The notes under the pieces: model-generated | Seen by the model: the letters and a program-made list of their open reading frames with translations, nothing else | The model's database searches: none | Told to the model about the DNA's origin: nothing | NCBI RefSeq assembly: GCF_022605725.1 | Contig: NC_065561.1 | Span: forward strand, 20,808,256-20,872,255 | Source: Anthonomus grandis grandis | Lineage: Eukaryota; Arthropoda; Insecta; Coleoptera; Curculionidae | DNA length: 64,000 bases | Reading direction: 5' to 3' | Program-made: the position numbers and the translations under genes | Shown: positions 37,501-52,500 of the stretch, one piece after another | How the letters are laid out: the number at the start of each line of letters is the position of its first letter | How positions within the stretch are numbered: the first letter of the stretch is position 1

Positions 37501-40500
37501 GGCGACTGCGTTCAAAAACCATATCAGGGTTTAGACAATGGCTTCGGGGTCAGCACGTTTCATTTTATTATCGGAAAATAGTTTAACGCAGTTAAAAATA
37601 CTAAGAGACTTATAAAAAGACGTAAACGACAAAAAACTCATGTTTTTACAAAAACCGAATTGCTTACGGAGAATTTTATCATTTGTATCCTCAGTTGCGA
37701 CTGGATGATAATGAGCGACTTTTCAACAGTACACAAGAATGTCAATTAATACATTTGACTACATTGTGGAAAAAATACGGAGTGAATATTATCATTTCAC
37801 AACCAATTTTATGAAACCTATTTCTATAGAAGAGAGGCTGCTACTAACTTTAAGGTAGGTGAATATTAAGTAAATAAATTCTATTTATAGACATTTAACA
37901 GATATTTTATATAAACCGTATCAAAGCACAAATATGAAAATTACAAATTATGTAAAATCCCATGGCCGGTCCCTCTTCGTCTGCAGAAAATATAAAAGAA
38001 TATTGTTGAGACGATGCTGGTTGCGTTAAAATACCAGGAGAAGGTGACGGTACTGCAGTATAATTTGAATCTATCGATGAAACTGCAGAAGGTGGATTTG
38101 AATAGTAACGGGAGTGAGTTTGAGATGCTATGAAATATTATTCAAACGTGATTGTTCGATTCTGTGATATTTCCTGAAGTAGAATTTCCTGATAACGTGT
38201 TCTTATTCGTAGCTGTTGAATTGGGTCCAGCTTTTTAAAGTAGCAGTGATCTGGAAAACAACATGTTTTCGTCTTCCGGGGTTTTCAGAAGTGCTAGTTT
38301 TTTATTTTCGATGTCCACAAACTTTTGCTCTAGTTCGGTATGCTTTTGATTTCTCTTTCGTTTGAAATGAGATGTAGTCGCAGCTGAAGAAGTCAGTGCT
38401 AGAGTTTCTACAGCCTGGCTGCCCAGAGTTTGCGTTTGTGTGTCTATGTTAACATCACTTTGTAAAGCATCATTATTAGGGTTTGGCTCGTGATCTATCA
38501 CTTCTTTCTCGACTTCATCGTCATCGTTTATAGCAGTAGTGCTTTCCGAGGCTTCTAAAACGTTCAGCGATATATTTCCCTCGGTATTTCTTGGAATTAG
38601 GGTGTCCTTTAGAAACAGCATATTGGCAAAATACTGCCACTTTCTCGAATAAGATGCAACAAATTCTTGAGGATCTCCCGATCTGGGCTTCGAAATTTTT
38701 TTAAGCTCTTTGGTAAACTGATCTCGCAAATTACGCCATTTCTTTTTCGCATCGTCTTCTGAAAAAAAAAAGATAGATTCAAAATACCCAATGTGATTTG
38801 TATTAAGAACAAAAAATACCAAACTTTGTTTTTATTATTTTATTTTAAAAAAATGATCTACTTCAAATTGCGCCCAGTATATTTAAAATAGCCTTTGGTT
38901 ATTAATTTTTTTTCAGATATCTTTCAACAGAGATTGCATTTAGACAACTTCCGTTTTCATTTCGGATATCAAAATCTTCTGTGGCAACTATAGTTATCGA
39001 GGTTTGGAAGGCCATTTGGGTTTCGTTAGTAGAGATTCACATGCCAGTGTCCAGTGTTGATAGGTTTGAAAATGTTGCTAAGGAGTTCTATGAAAAATGG
39101 AATTTTCCCAACTGTATGAGAAGTTTGGACAGAAAGCACATCAGACTGAAATGTCCAATAAATTCAGGAAGCATGTATTTCAATTATAAACAGTTTTTTT
39201 TAGTGCTTTTGGCAGTAGTGGATGCCAGATAGGTACCGATTTCTAATGATAGACGTTGGAGCCTACGGAAAAGGTAGCGACGCAGGAGTATTTTCTAACT
39301 CAGCTATGTATCAAAATATCGAAAATGGTACTTTGTTATTCCCAAGGAATAAGCAGCTACCGAATTCCCAAAAAAAGGAAAAAAGGTACCATTTGTCTTT
39401 GTAGGAAATGAGGCATTTCCCTTGAGGACCTATTTACTGAGACCGTCCCCAAGAAGAAGGATTCAAAATTATACCACCGCCTCATATTTTAACTACCGTT
39501 TATCACGTGCCAAAATGAAAGTAGAGTGTGCTTTCGGTATAACTTCGGCAAAATTTAGACTCTTATTAAAATCAGTTGAAAGAAATGTTGAAAATGCAGT
39601 GCATATCATAAAATGCATTTGCATTTTGCATAATATATTAATAGACCTCGATAAAGATCCATTTAATGGTAATATGTTGGAAGAGCATGTAACAGGTAAT
39701 CAAGACATTTTTCCTTCCAGAGCGAATAATCGCCCTTCAAGAGAGTCAGAAAACGTGAGACACAGCTTTTGCCAAGCTTTTTTGCCAGCTTTTCACTGAA
39801 TAAAATTTAACTGGTGCCTATTTTGCTTCACAAAATCTGCTTTTTTATATTTAACGTGCATATTTGATTGAAATAAATAAATGGCCATTACTAGTTGTTT
39901 TTATTTGTACTTATTTAAATAGATATTTTAAGATGGACAGTTTTATCAAAAATAATGAAGTTCTGGGTACTTACTTGGCAACCCTGTGCTGATAGAAATT
40001 TCATCCCATTCCTTGTCGACAACAGTCCTATCTTTGTATCGATGATATTTTTTATTCCACACTACCTCCGAAATTAATATCTCCATCGTAGTCATCGCGC
40101 GATACTGCGAGGAAAAACAAACAAGTTTGAAAATCAAACTAAACCGTGCGATGCGGCTGGATAAAATTGGCCGGCCGCTCGGCGTGTCGCAGGACACCCA
40201 TTATCTTCCTCATGCTTGATTCGAATCATTCCCCGCGCCACACACATCGTATTTAGCTAGGACATAGCGTTAGGCGGCGCCGTCTGTTTCAAAACTCAAG
40301 CAATTGCAAACAGCCTCGTGTGTTTTTACACCACATCATTTACTTATCTTCTGTGTTGCAAACCACAAGTAGGTTTTTTTGGTGCGTTTTTTTTTGTGCA
40401 GTGTTGAAAATTATTCATTTATTATGGAAACCAGGGAATTCAACATAAAAAAATTAATTACTGAGGTTCAATTGAGGCCAGCGATTTGGGATATGCGTGA

Positions 40501-43500
40501 TGATAATTATTCCTTTATGGTATTAGCTTTTGTACATGGCTCCTTGATCAATAAAAGTAACTCTTGGGTATGATTCCTTTGACATTCTGGTGAAATTAAA
40601 AAAATTTCTGGATCTTCACAAATCTCCTTATAAATGGTATTGAAATATCCCTTCTTGTTTCTTTCCATAACTATAGGATGTATCCATAGCTTACGTTTCG
40701 TTCTATTTTTTTTTTGGTTTTTTGCGTAATGCACATTACTACACATTTGTTTGCAACACACATAAACAAACGACACGCTCTTTGATTGACACACTAAATA
40801 AATAAATGTTGCAATTTTGTTTGAACATGTGTAGAAAAAGGATCAAACTTATTTGCAAAATTTTCGTTTTTTTTTTCATTTTTTAGCACAAAATACGATT
40901 CATCCATAAAGTTTTTGCGTTAAAACGTTCTATAGGCCCTACCCTTGCTACCAAATAATTTTTTTTTCTAATTTAAATTTCTCAGGCTTTATAACCTCAC
41001 TACTACAATACAGTCCGGTATTTATAGTCCTAGGGCCCCAAAAACGCATATTGCATATAAATTAGCTTCAGCAACCTATACGTTCTTTAAAAAATACAAC
41101 TTTGAATGTCAATTGCAAATATATGTCCACCACACAATAAAAGGACCAAAAAAATTAATTAAAACTGCCCAGGCGACACTAAGAATTACTACTGCTCCCT
41201 TTTATTATCACAATTATATTGTGTAGACTTCAGTACGATTTTCACTCTCTATATCTAAAACACTTCTTACCTTAATTCGGGCCTTAAAATCCCATGTCCG
41301 ACAATAAAGTGCAACTTTTCCATATTATTGGTTTTCCTTCTGTTAAGCCACTCCTCGTAGTTAGCAAAAGTACTGCAGTTTTCCAACGAACTGTTCTTAA
41401 TAACGTCCAAAATCGTGCTGTTCTTTTTCAAAGTAAACTTCTCGCTCTTTTGTAGTACGATATTTTGTCTCTTTTGCTCTTGCATAAGCTCCTGATACTG
41501 TTGTCTGTTAGAAAATCCCCGGCTGATCGTTTCGTTTAGTTCGGTCATTACTGGCAGCCTCGAAGTGTTACTCTCTTTACTCCCTAAAAAGTGAATAATT
41601 TTGCCCAAATACAGACAAACTGCATGATAAAATAATCTCTGGTCGTATTAACCTTTTGGTTCGGGCATATCTCCCATAAACCTGGCAATGGCCGTCCATA
41701 AAGCTTGAGCGGCCAGGACATCGTCAACGGTTGGTAAATCATGTAGGGGTCCCGGAGGGGGTTTTCGAGACTGTTGGGGCCCAGTTCCGTACATAAAGTA
41801 AGTGGTGGCGTATTTTCTGAAAGTGAACTCCGAGAGGTCTTCGGCGTCGGTTAGGGGTTCGCTATTTAGTTGATCCTGTAATTTGACAACGGTATTTTAT
41901 AATGAAAACAAATTTAATGATTTGTAATATTGTTTTTAGAAACTGAACTCTGAATCATAATGCTCAATTTGATTAATGTTAGCCTATAAACCTAGTTCAT
42001 ATATTCACTTAAAAACTTACAATAGTTATAACATTTAACATTGTCAATAGATTAACAACACACATATAAAGAAATAAGTTTACTGAATAAGGAATTCATG
42101 AATAAACACATTTTTTCAATAAGAAATTGTTTTAATAGAGGAATATTTTTAATACTATGTAGGGACTTGTTAAAAAATGTACGAGCATAATAAGGTGGGG
42201 CATTGCAGGAGGTTTTTAAGTGAAATAAATCGACTTGCATATTAAGGCATTCACGAGTATTGTAGCCATGGGTCTCTTGAGTCCTAGTATCTTTAGACTT
42301 TTGAAGAAAAGGTTTAGCGACATTGCGTTATTTAATTCCACAGGGCCAAAGACACAACGGGAATTCCAAATGTAATACGCACTTTTTAATGTTTTTAGTC
42401 AATGACTTTTAAAATATTATGAAGAATGTATGTTGCTGAGCATAGTTGTTTTTATATGATGTCAACAAGGCTTTAAAAGGTCAACTTTGCAACCAGAGTT
42501 ACTTCCAAGAACTTGATTTTTTAAAGAGAACTTTATTGTTACAGTTCTATTCAAGTTAACATTTAAAAGAAACCGATCAGTAGCAGTTTCAGTATGGCGG
42601 GACATTCCACTTCTTGCTTCTTCTATAGATTTAGATTTTATAGATATTATTTTTCATTGGACAGCCAATTGTGTACATACATCCAATGGATTACCACTTT
42701 AGGATATCAATTTGCATTCTTATTATTGTTTGATGTTGAAACTATGGATTTCTAAAGAAGCATTAAAATTGCAACATTTTAGATAGTAGAAATCAAGATA
42801 TTAACTTGCCAATAAGAGTCAAATCATTTTGTTTCTTCCTGGCACTCCAGTAAGAAAAATGTCAATATCATATATTTTTTCAAAAAGTGTTAAAAGTAAA
42901 GTTAAAAACTGATAAGAAGCTGACAGAGACAGCCATATGGAAATGGCTCCGATATGCAAACATAGGAATACAGTTAATAAAAAATAAATTGTATTTACTA
43001 ATATAAATGTTTTTTAATTTTAAAGAAATTCTTCGTGTCTACAATGGGTACATCTAAAATGGACATTCAAAAGTCTGTCTTTTGACTTTCCATTGGATAT
43101 CACTTGGATAATATTCGGATGTCCATAGGATAGCTGGTCTGTCCAAAAGGGGACATCTGGGATAAACAACAATTTGTCCAGATTGTCACTATCGACTCAC
43201 TAAGACGCTCTTATTAGAACAGAACATAAAGCAATAAAAACTGAATCTGACACAAGATTTTTAGGCCTAGATAATCATTTAACATGGTATTTGCATGTTG
43301 ATGGTCTGGCAACAGGGTGTTATGTACTAAACAACCTCCTTTAAACCAGTTAATAGAGAGGTGGTCGTTAGGTATATCCAAAGTAAACTAGCATAATAAC
43401 ACAACAGTATAATTATGTGTGGAAGTTCTATTTACTGTGTACTATCTCATGCAGCTCAATGACGTTGTACTCAATATACCTTTATAAATTACTTCTTTTT

Positions 43501-46500
43501 TATCTAAATAAAATGCAATAATTTCCAAATCAATTAAGGTATGTAAACAAGATATACTAACAACCTTAATATGGTTGAACATAACGCATCCTATTATCAA
43601 GGTATATGATAATAAAAGCCTACAATAAAGTTTTCTACTATAACTTTAATTTTGTAATACATTACTGATCAACTGGATATGGACTGGTAGAAAAAGTATC
43701 CTATATCAAGATAAGAATATGTGTGTTTAGTCCTTAAAAATCCTCTACTCTGGTGAATTCCATAGTACGTCCCCCATATTATGGAATTCAGCTTTAAACT
43801 AGTTGAGCACAAGTTCTTAAAACTTGTAGCATATAAGCTGAATAATGTAGGTAATTATGAAAGATTCCCAAATACTTGAATTGCTCAATATAGCTCCTAA
43901 AGAAGAGACCTCTTAACCCTTTATAAAATTCTTTATAGTAGGGTTTCTGAATTACTTGGAAATGCCTTGAAATTTATCTATACAACAAATCAACATTCTG
44001 AAATTGATTCATTGACATTCACCTTCTTTGGCTCACATTACATCCTACTTTCTTGAGGCAAGTATTGATATTGTCGTTGTTTTAATTTTAATTGTGTGGA
44101 TAAGGAGAATTAAAAGAGAACTGAGTGAGATTATCAATGTATTATATTTCTTGTCTATTTATTTGATAATTGTGATGTTTCCATTGAAACTGATGACAAA
44201 TAAACTTTATTATACAATGACAAATAAACAGCATAAATGTATGGGTTGGAGACATGAATATCGACGTATTAGCTACTGAGTCTGATATAACAAATAACTA
44301 TCTTACAGTACTTCAGGGAAATGGTTTTGCAAGTATAATAAATAACATAACAAGAAAATCTGAGCATACAGGCACATGATTGTCTAGACCATTGTTTTAT
44401 TAAATGTCAAAGCGAATTATTTGAAAATATTAATTCTGTTATTTTGGAGAACGATCTTACATATCACTATCCTATTCTTATTAATATACCACTGAACAAT
44501 AAAAGGAAAGACTTTCCACACAAAAATCAACACTATTAATTATGAAAATTTTTCCGAGCAGTTATTACATTTATGATTTCTAAGTCCACCCTTACTAAAA
44601 GAATTAAAAGTAAAAATAGGAGATTGAAACCTTGGATTACTAGTGGTCTCTTAATATCAATTAGAAATAGAAATAAATTGAAAAAAAAATGCACACACAA
44701 TCAAAATAATATTATGCTAGTCAATCGATACAAAACCTACAGAAATATGTTAAGTAAATTAATAAAAAAAGGCACAGGAAAATGCTCATGACTCCGGAAA
44801 GTTGTGGAACGTGATCAAGGAAGCCACAAATGATCAGGTTAATAAATCGGTAATTAATTCTATAAAAAATGACCTAAATGTAGAAATAACCAATAAAAAG
44901 GAAATTGCAAACGAATTTAATTCTTACTTTTGTAGTATTGCAGAAAGACTGGCTGAACAAATACAACATAATGATCATGAAATGTACTGGAGGGAGGAGA
45001 GAGGGACGTATTCATTCTTTCTGAGCCCTGCATCAAATGAGGATATAATAGAGGCAATATTAAGTTTAAATAAAGGGGTGAAGTGTGGTGAGGACAATAT
45101 TTCCTCTGATATAATTAAATTAAACTATAACTCACTAATTAAACCACTGAAACATCTAGTTAACCTCATCTTTAATACAGGTGTTTTCCCTGAGATTTTA
45201 AAAACAACTATTATAATTCCATTACATAAGCAGGGGGATAAAAAATCGCTATCAAATTATAGACCAATAGCATTGACTAGCAGTTTAAGCAAAATAGTTG
45301 AAAAATGTCTCAAGGCAAAAATACTGAAATTTCTAGAAAAATACAACCTTCTTCATGAAAACCAATTTGCCTTTAGAGAGTGCCTAAGTACAGAAAACGC
45401 ATTAGTAAGAGCTACAGAAAGAATTATGAGATGTTTAGATGGAGGAAAAAAGGTAGTGGGTATCATTCTAGATTTAAAGAAGGCCTTCGATACTGTGTCA
45501 CATCAAATTCTTCTGAAACGTCTAGAACAAATTGGAATTCGAGGTACGACTAAAAAATTTATAGAATCCTATTTAAAAGAGAGAAAACAAAATACAACTA
45601 TTCTAGATCAAGAATGGAGTTTGGTGTGCCACAAGGAACAGTTCTCTCACCCCTTTTGTTTATTAAATATATTAACGGAATTATGAAGTTGTTAGACAAC
45701 AATGCTATATTCTGCTTTGCTGATGACACAGCGATTATTTTAAGTGGCAATAGTTGGAATGAGGTAAAGATGAGAGCCGAATCAGCTCTACAGAAAATTA
45801 AAATGTGACTAGACAATAGTCTTCTTTCATTGAACATAGAAAAAACTAAATTTATGACCTTCTCCCTCTCTATTCGTTCCTGAGAGCTGAAAATGCATGA
45901 TTCTTTGTGTAGTAATGGATTAAACTGTAATTGTGAACAATCAATTTCAAGAAAACCTTCGTTGAAGTATCTTTGATGAAAACATTGCTTGGAAGGAGCA
46001 TATAAATGATATTACAAATAAAATCAGAAAATTGATCTACAAATTCTATGAACTCAGATATATCTTAACATTCAAAACCTTAAAAACTGTTTACTATGTT
46101 CTTGCTGAAGCTATTTTGAACTATAGCTTAGTATTATGGGGGAATGCTGGCTCATCAATACTCTCTAAGCTGCACAAAAATGGATTCTAAAGGTAATGCT
46201 CCACAAAAGAAGAACATATCCAACAGATCTAGTATTTAAAGAGAGTAATGTGTTAAATATAAATCAACTATATGTTAAATCAGGAATTAGATTTATGCTA
46301 AAAACCAAATATTTCAGAGATGATATAACGAATGGTAAAATACACTAGATGTAGAAATCACATTTATTGTGTTGGTCCAAAAATAATTAATTATCTTCCA
46401 AGTAATATAATGATGCAAAAGTATTCTAAGTGAGAAATAACCAAATGGATTATTATTATTAATTATAGAATTTCCTATCTGATCTGAATTAGTCTGCCGT

Positions 46501-49500
46501 TCTTGTTGGAATGTTTTGTTTTTCTTTAGTTTTAATTTATATTGGTAGGGTGTATTAATGGGATAAAGTATAAATTTATATTCGTGTAATATGGCCTCTT
46601 TATTTATATTGTTGTTATGTAGATGTGAGTGCACACACAATATTTTTATATATCATTGTGCACTGGATTTAGCAGTAGAAAACTTGTTTTATTTTTGTTT
46701 GAAGTCTAATAGTTTACGAATTTTGTAATTTAAGTTTCCGAAATGTATGTATTTTTGTATCTGCTAAAAAATAAAAAAAATTATTATTATTATTGGTAGT
46801 GGTGGGTTTACGATAGTTATCCTTCCAAATCAATTTTGCTGTAGCATTTCTTAATTAGAAGGTCTAGAAAAGGCAGAGGATCATCTGGTTATTCATCAAT
46901 AGTGAATGAAGTATTCACACAGTCTAATGCCTTTGACAGATCACAAAAGACTGTCGCCAAGGCCTCATGAAGAAAATTATATACGGCATCATGTGAATTA
47001 AGATCTTCCCGAAAAACAAAGTGAAGACTAGCAAGGATGTTATTACACTTTAGGATCCTTCCAATAACTTATAGGGATAGAGTGGACAAAAGAGAGATAG
47101 GCCTAAAGTTGGATCAGATTTTCGCACTCCCAGGAATTTTTGTTCTTTACATGTTAACAGTTTAATCAGGCTAAAGAATGTTCATATTTGAACTAAGAAA
47201 ATCAGAAATCGGACTTAGATTTAGTTCATCAATCTCAGGTTATACAACTTGCCGATAAGTCTCTCTCCAGCTTTATGACCTTAAGGTAGATCAAAAAGGA
47301 AAACACAACAGGAAATCCAAGTGGATTCACTGGAATTGTGATAAGATTTTTGGAACAAGAAAAATCCTTAAGGGCAGTAGTACCTTTTTCAATGTAAATT
47401 GAAACATTGAGGTTAAATGGAAAGAGGTGCCTTAAGAAAGATTTTCTTGTGTAGACTTGACGAAACAATAAGCATAAAGATGCGTAAGGTCAAAAAAGTA
47501 CTTTTTAACTCTATGTCTAAAGCATTTAACAGTTGCTACCACTTTAATGCTGCATAGAATGGTGATTGCATAAACTTATGCTAAGATTGTAAGTGCGAAT
47601 CATGACCAAATTTTCAGGGTGGCTAATTTTTTTTTGTCAAAATACTGAAATTGTCTATAACTCGAGAACCGAGGCATTTAAAATGATAAAATTATTTACA
47701 GAGGTTTCTCATTTAATTTCAGGATTTTTCTGTAAATATACAGAAATTAAAAAAATAATAATGCTGCTGAAAATTTCATTAAAATGTCCAATATTTCCAG
47801 AGTTATTTGAACATAATTTCTGCCGCATTTGCCACATTACCTGTAAATAAATTGGCTATTAAATATTTGATGACAGAATGGAAAAATTATAAGAACGATT
47901 TTAATTAGTAAGGATCTTACAGGTTCTCAATATAATTCAAACGTTGGGGCAATTGTGATCTAGTAAAAAAACTTCTTAAGTATCTCGCATACTTTAGGAG
48001 TTATTTAAAATAATTGAAAATTTTTCTAGCGCATTAGTCAATTTATGAAAAGCCTAAATATGAATACTTCTTACAATTTCCGTATGTACTTACCGCTAAA
48101 GTAGGCCCATCTTTTTCCGGGGTAATAGGCTCCGCCATCGCAGTCTCAGGTGCCTCCAGGAAGGCAAAATCGGTTTCCACTTGTTGCACTGCCTACATTA
48201 TTAGAAAAAATAAAATGATTTAGCTGTTGAAAAGTTGATTAATATACTTAATACAATCATCATCTAAAACAAAATCTGTATAAACTGGTACTTCAAAAAA
48301 CAAGAGGGTCACATTAAGAAATTCTCTTACTTTAGTAAAATCCTCTTCTTGTTTCTTCAACCAAGCGGCGTAATGCTCGCTGGCCTCCGCCAATCTTTCC
48401 TGCTTCAACCTCTCCGCCTCCTTACCGGCAGTTTTCTTTCCTTGCCTCTTAAACTCCTCCTCGTCCACACTTCTCTGTTTCACAATGAAATAGATGCGAC
48501 CCATTTGCCTGTTGTGCCTCACTAGATAGCCACGACATCGCGCTTGTAAACCGACGATTTTCCCGCGTAATTTCCGATAAGAGAAGGCGAGGTCCCGGGA
48601 AATGATTTTTGCCTAAAATGCGCTCAATGTCACATTTTTTTTTAAATTAAAACTATTTCCTACCTGTAGTCGCTGATAACCGTTGCTCATTTTCAAATAG
48701 TGAAACCGGTCGCGACGCCCTCTGAAGTGCTTTTGGAAAACCACGGCGGCCGCCCTTAGTTTTAAGAATCTCTGCCTATGGATCCAGCCCTTAAGGGCCG
48801 TTTGAAGAACCCTCACATATCTGCAAATATGCATGTTTATGTCTGGTCTTAAGGTATTTGTATAGAGTGTACAAAGTCAGCTTTATGCCCTAACGTACTT
48901 TTCCAATACAACCGATCTGAGTTCCTCCAGTTTGTCATTATCCGGGTTTTTCAGGAAGACTTTTGAATGCCCCAGTTGATAATCCGCCGAGTTCCCCAAA
49001 ACAGCCTTGCAAATCCTGTTGGTTGAGTCTTTACAGTTGCCAATATGTGAAGGAGGGATTCCTCTACCTAAAGAACAACATCGAAATTCAGCAAGAAAGA
49101 AGATGCTTTAAAGCGTCCTGAAGATGATTCGAAACGTTGCCAACAATCGAATTTGTTAACTTACATATATATCTAAACCGGTCAACGAAATCAGGGTACG
49201 AGTATCTTATGGGGTAACCTGCCTGTCGAATTTTAGTCGTTTCCATCATACCTGAGTACCTGAGTTGTTTGCAGCATAAAGACTTGTCGAATATCTGGAA
49301 AAATGCCAATAAAACGTTACTCATATACGTGCAAGTCGTGTTGTTTTAATAAGTACTAAATGCCCTCAAAATTTCTCACTCCATGGAAAGTTCAAAGTAA
49401 TTTTCAAGGGTTTTAGCCTTGTTAAGTCTGTCAGAAGTACTTTTCGTAATAGATATATAGGATCTGCGTAATAAGGAATTTAGAGGTTGGTAATATAGTC

Positions 49501-52500
49501 GAAACCTTGGACAAAGGGTTCAACAAAGTACAAAAATTCCTTAGAATCCCTTATATTTTAAGTATCTAGGTTATTTCAAATTGAAGTTTCTTCTGGAGCA
49601 ATTTATCAACAATACAAACCAACGCTGGTAAGTACTATTTATACGAGAAGCTTTTTCTCTGTTAGGCGAACTTTAACTTAATAATAATTGATTGATATGG
49701 AATTTAGAGGCTGGAAAGATAACCCATATTCTAAATAAAGAGTTTAGCAATACTTAAACACCCCTTTCAGCTTTGGAGATATGTGAAATTTAAAAAAATC
49801 TTCTTTTAAAGGCTGATTTATTTAATACAGCCCATATATCACATTCGCCATTATTGCCTATAACATTGAAACGTTTTGCTGTTGACAAAATGGCAAAATT
49901 GTAATATTGATTTTGGTGGCTTAATAAGGAATTTAGAGGTTAGCAATATAGTACAAACGTTGTACGAAGGGTCCAATTATGATCCAGTAAAAAACTTCTT
50001 CAGTATCTTTTATACTTTAGGAGTAATTTGAAATTGAAGATTTTTCTGGCGCATTCACCAGTTTATTATTAAGACTCAGGACTTCTGCTGGAATGTTTTA
50101 TTAAATTCAAACAATTTATATTGCTTTCTTAACGTATTTGAATTTAAATACAAAAATGTTGATTACTGGAAGAATTGACTTTCAGAGAAGGATTTATGCT
50201 TTAAAAGGGCCAAAAAGTGAACTTTTCGAGCTTTCACCTCATCTCACTCCTCACTCACGTCCTCAATTGCCTTGAAATGTTAATTGTTTTACGTAATTAC
50301 GATCCTCACAGATGAGGATCATCATGTAATAACGATCGTGTGCGATTAGTGTCTCTCAAAGGAGTACTTGTACCAAAAACGAGGTAAAAAACATATTTTT
50401 ATTTTTCCAAGTTTAACTCTGAATAAACCAAAAACTAATGAGTCTAAAAAATTGAAAATTACAGGAAAGGTAGCTTGGTATGTTGGTAATTAGCCCTGAA
50501 AGTTTCAGCTTTTTAGGCCTCACCAGTGCAAAGTTATTCGGGAAAAAGTAAGCCAGGCATCGCATTTTTTTTACACGATTACGCGTCCTTTTACCAAAAA
50601 AGGATGAAGACTTTTTGGTACAATATTATTATACAGTTGAGTGATTAATAGTATAAAACGAATAAAATTGAAAATTAGTCCAAACATTTTAAATATACTT
50701 ATAACAAATCAATTTAAAATCCCAATAATACGAAAAGTATTCGAACAATCAATAGAGGAAATAAAAAGTGTCTTAAAAAGAGTTAATATTGCTGCAATTG
50801 CCTGGAATAAAAATTGAATTTGCTTTGAAAAATCTGGACTAAAATTTGAAAATTGCTTAGGCAAATACAGATAATTGACAAATAGTACAGAATATAATAG
50901 AAATATGTACTTATGTTTCCAAAGGAGGCTTAATCGTGTAAAAAAAGGGAAGTTAGTGAGGTCGGAATACTATTATCGATGCCTCGCCTACTTTTTCACG
51001 AATAACTTTGCACTGATGATACCTAAAAAGCTGACACTTTCAAGGTTGGTGGGAGATATACCAAGTTACCTTTCCTGTGAATTTCAATTTTTTAGACCCA
51101 ATAGTTTTTAATTTATTTCGAGTTAAACTTGGGGCAACAATAAAGAACCTTTTTTTACCTCGATTTTGGTATAGATCCCCCTCTGAGAGTCACTGATTCC
51201 ACACGATCGCTATAAAATAGTGATCCTCGTCTGTGAGGATCATTATTACGTAAAAAAATTAACATTTCAAGGCAATTGAGGACTTAGGTGAGAAGTGAAA
51301 CGCGGTAGAAACCTCAAAAGTTGACTTTTTGTAAGTTTTAAGGTATAAATCCTCCTCTGGGGGTCACTAAATCCTCACGATCGCTATTAAATGATGATCC
51401 TCGTATATCAAGATCATTATTACGTAAAACAATTAAATCCAAGCATAATTTAATTCACTTCCCTAACTAACATAATAACAAAATTACAGCCAATTTTGAT
51501 AGAGAACAATTTTTTTTCCAACTGTTGGACACCATTTCGGGCTATTTCTCAAAAACTAATAATTTCTCAAAAAATTTATAAAGACATAAAATGAACCTTC
51601 AACCTTAGTCAATCCAACACAGTTTAAATCACCATCCTAACTAACACAGTAAAAAAGTTACAGCCAATTTTGCTAGTGAACAATTTTTTTTCCAACTGTC
51701 GATCTCCATTTTGTAAGATTTCTCAAAAGCTAATGGTTTTTCAAAAAATTTATAAAGACATAAAATGAACGTCTAACCTTAGTCAATCTAGCACAATTTA
51801 AATCACCTCTCTAACTAACAGAATAAAAAAGTTACAGCCAATTTTGCTAGTGAACAATTTTTTTTCCAACTGTCCAACACCATTTCGGACAATTTCTCAA
51901 AAACTAATAATTTCTCGAAAAATATATAGGAACATAAAACAAACCTTTAACCTTAATCAATCCAGCACAGTTTAAATCACCTCCCTAACTAACACAATAA
52001 AAAAGTTACAGCCAATTTTGCTAGTGAACTATTTTTTTTCCAAGTGTCGAACACCATTTTGGGCAATTTCTCCAAAAATAATGATTTCTCAAAAAATTTA
52101 TAAAGACATAAAATGAACGTCCGACCTTAGTCAATTCACTACTATTTAAATCACCTCTCTAGCTAACACAGTAAAAAAGTTACAGCCAATTTTGCTAGTG
52201 AACAATTTTTTTTCCAAGTGTCAAACACCATTTCGGGCAATTTCTCAAAAACTAATAATTTCTCAAAAAATTTATAGAAACATAAAACAAACCTTTAACC
52301 TTAGTCAATCCAGCACAATTTAAATCACCTCTCTAACTAACACAGTAAAAAAGTTACAGCCAATTTTGCTAGTGAACAATTTTTTTTCCAAGTGTCAAAC
52401 ACCATTTTGGTCAATTTCTCAAAAACTAAACATTTCTCAAAAAAAGTATAGAAACATAAAACAAACCTTCAACCTTAGTCAATCCAGCACAATTTAAATC

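Larger units (their letters stand above)
37383..40269. mobile_element. PIF/Harbinger transposon with interlocked nuclease and MADF genes
   Basis: About 2.9 kb. The left end TATGTCCTAACTAAATACGA and the right end read inward TATGTCCTAGCTAAATACGA form inverted repeats continuing ~20 bp, with TTA next to each boundary as expected for this superfamily. A nuclease gene runs on the + strand and a MADF-domain gene on the - strand, each with one intron, and each intron contains an exon of the other gene. Confidence 0.85.
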
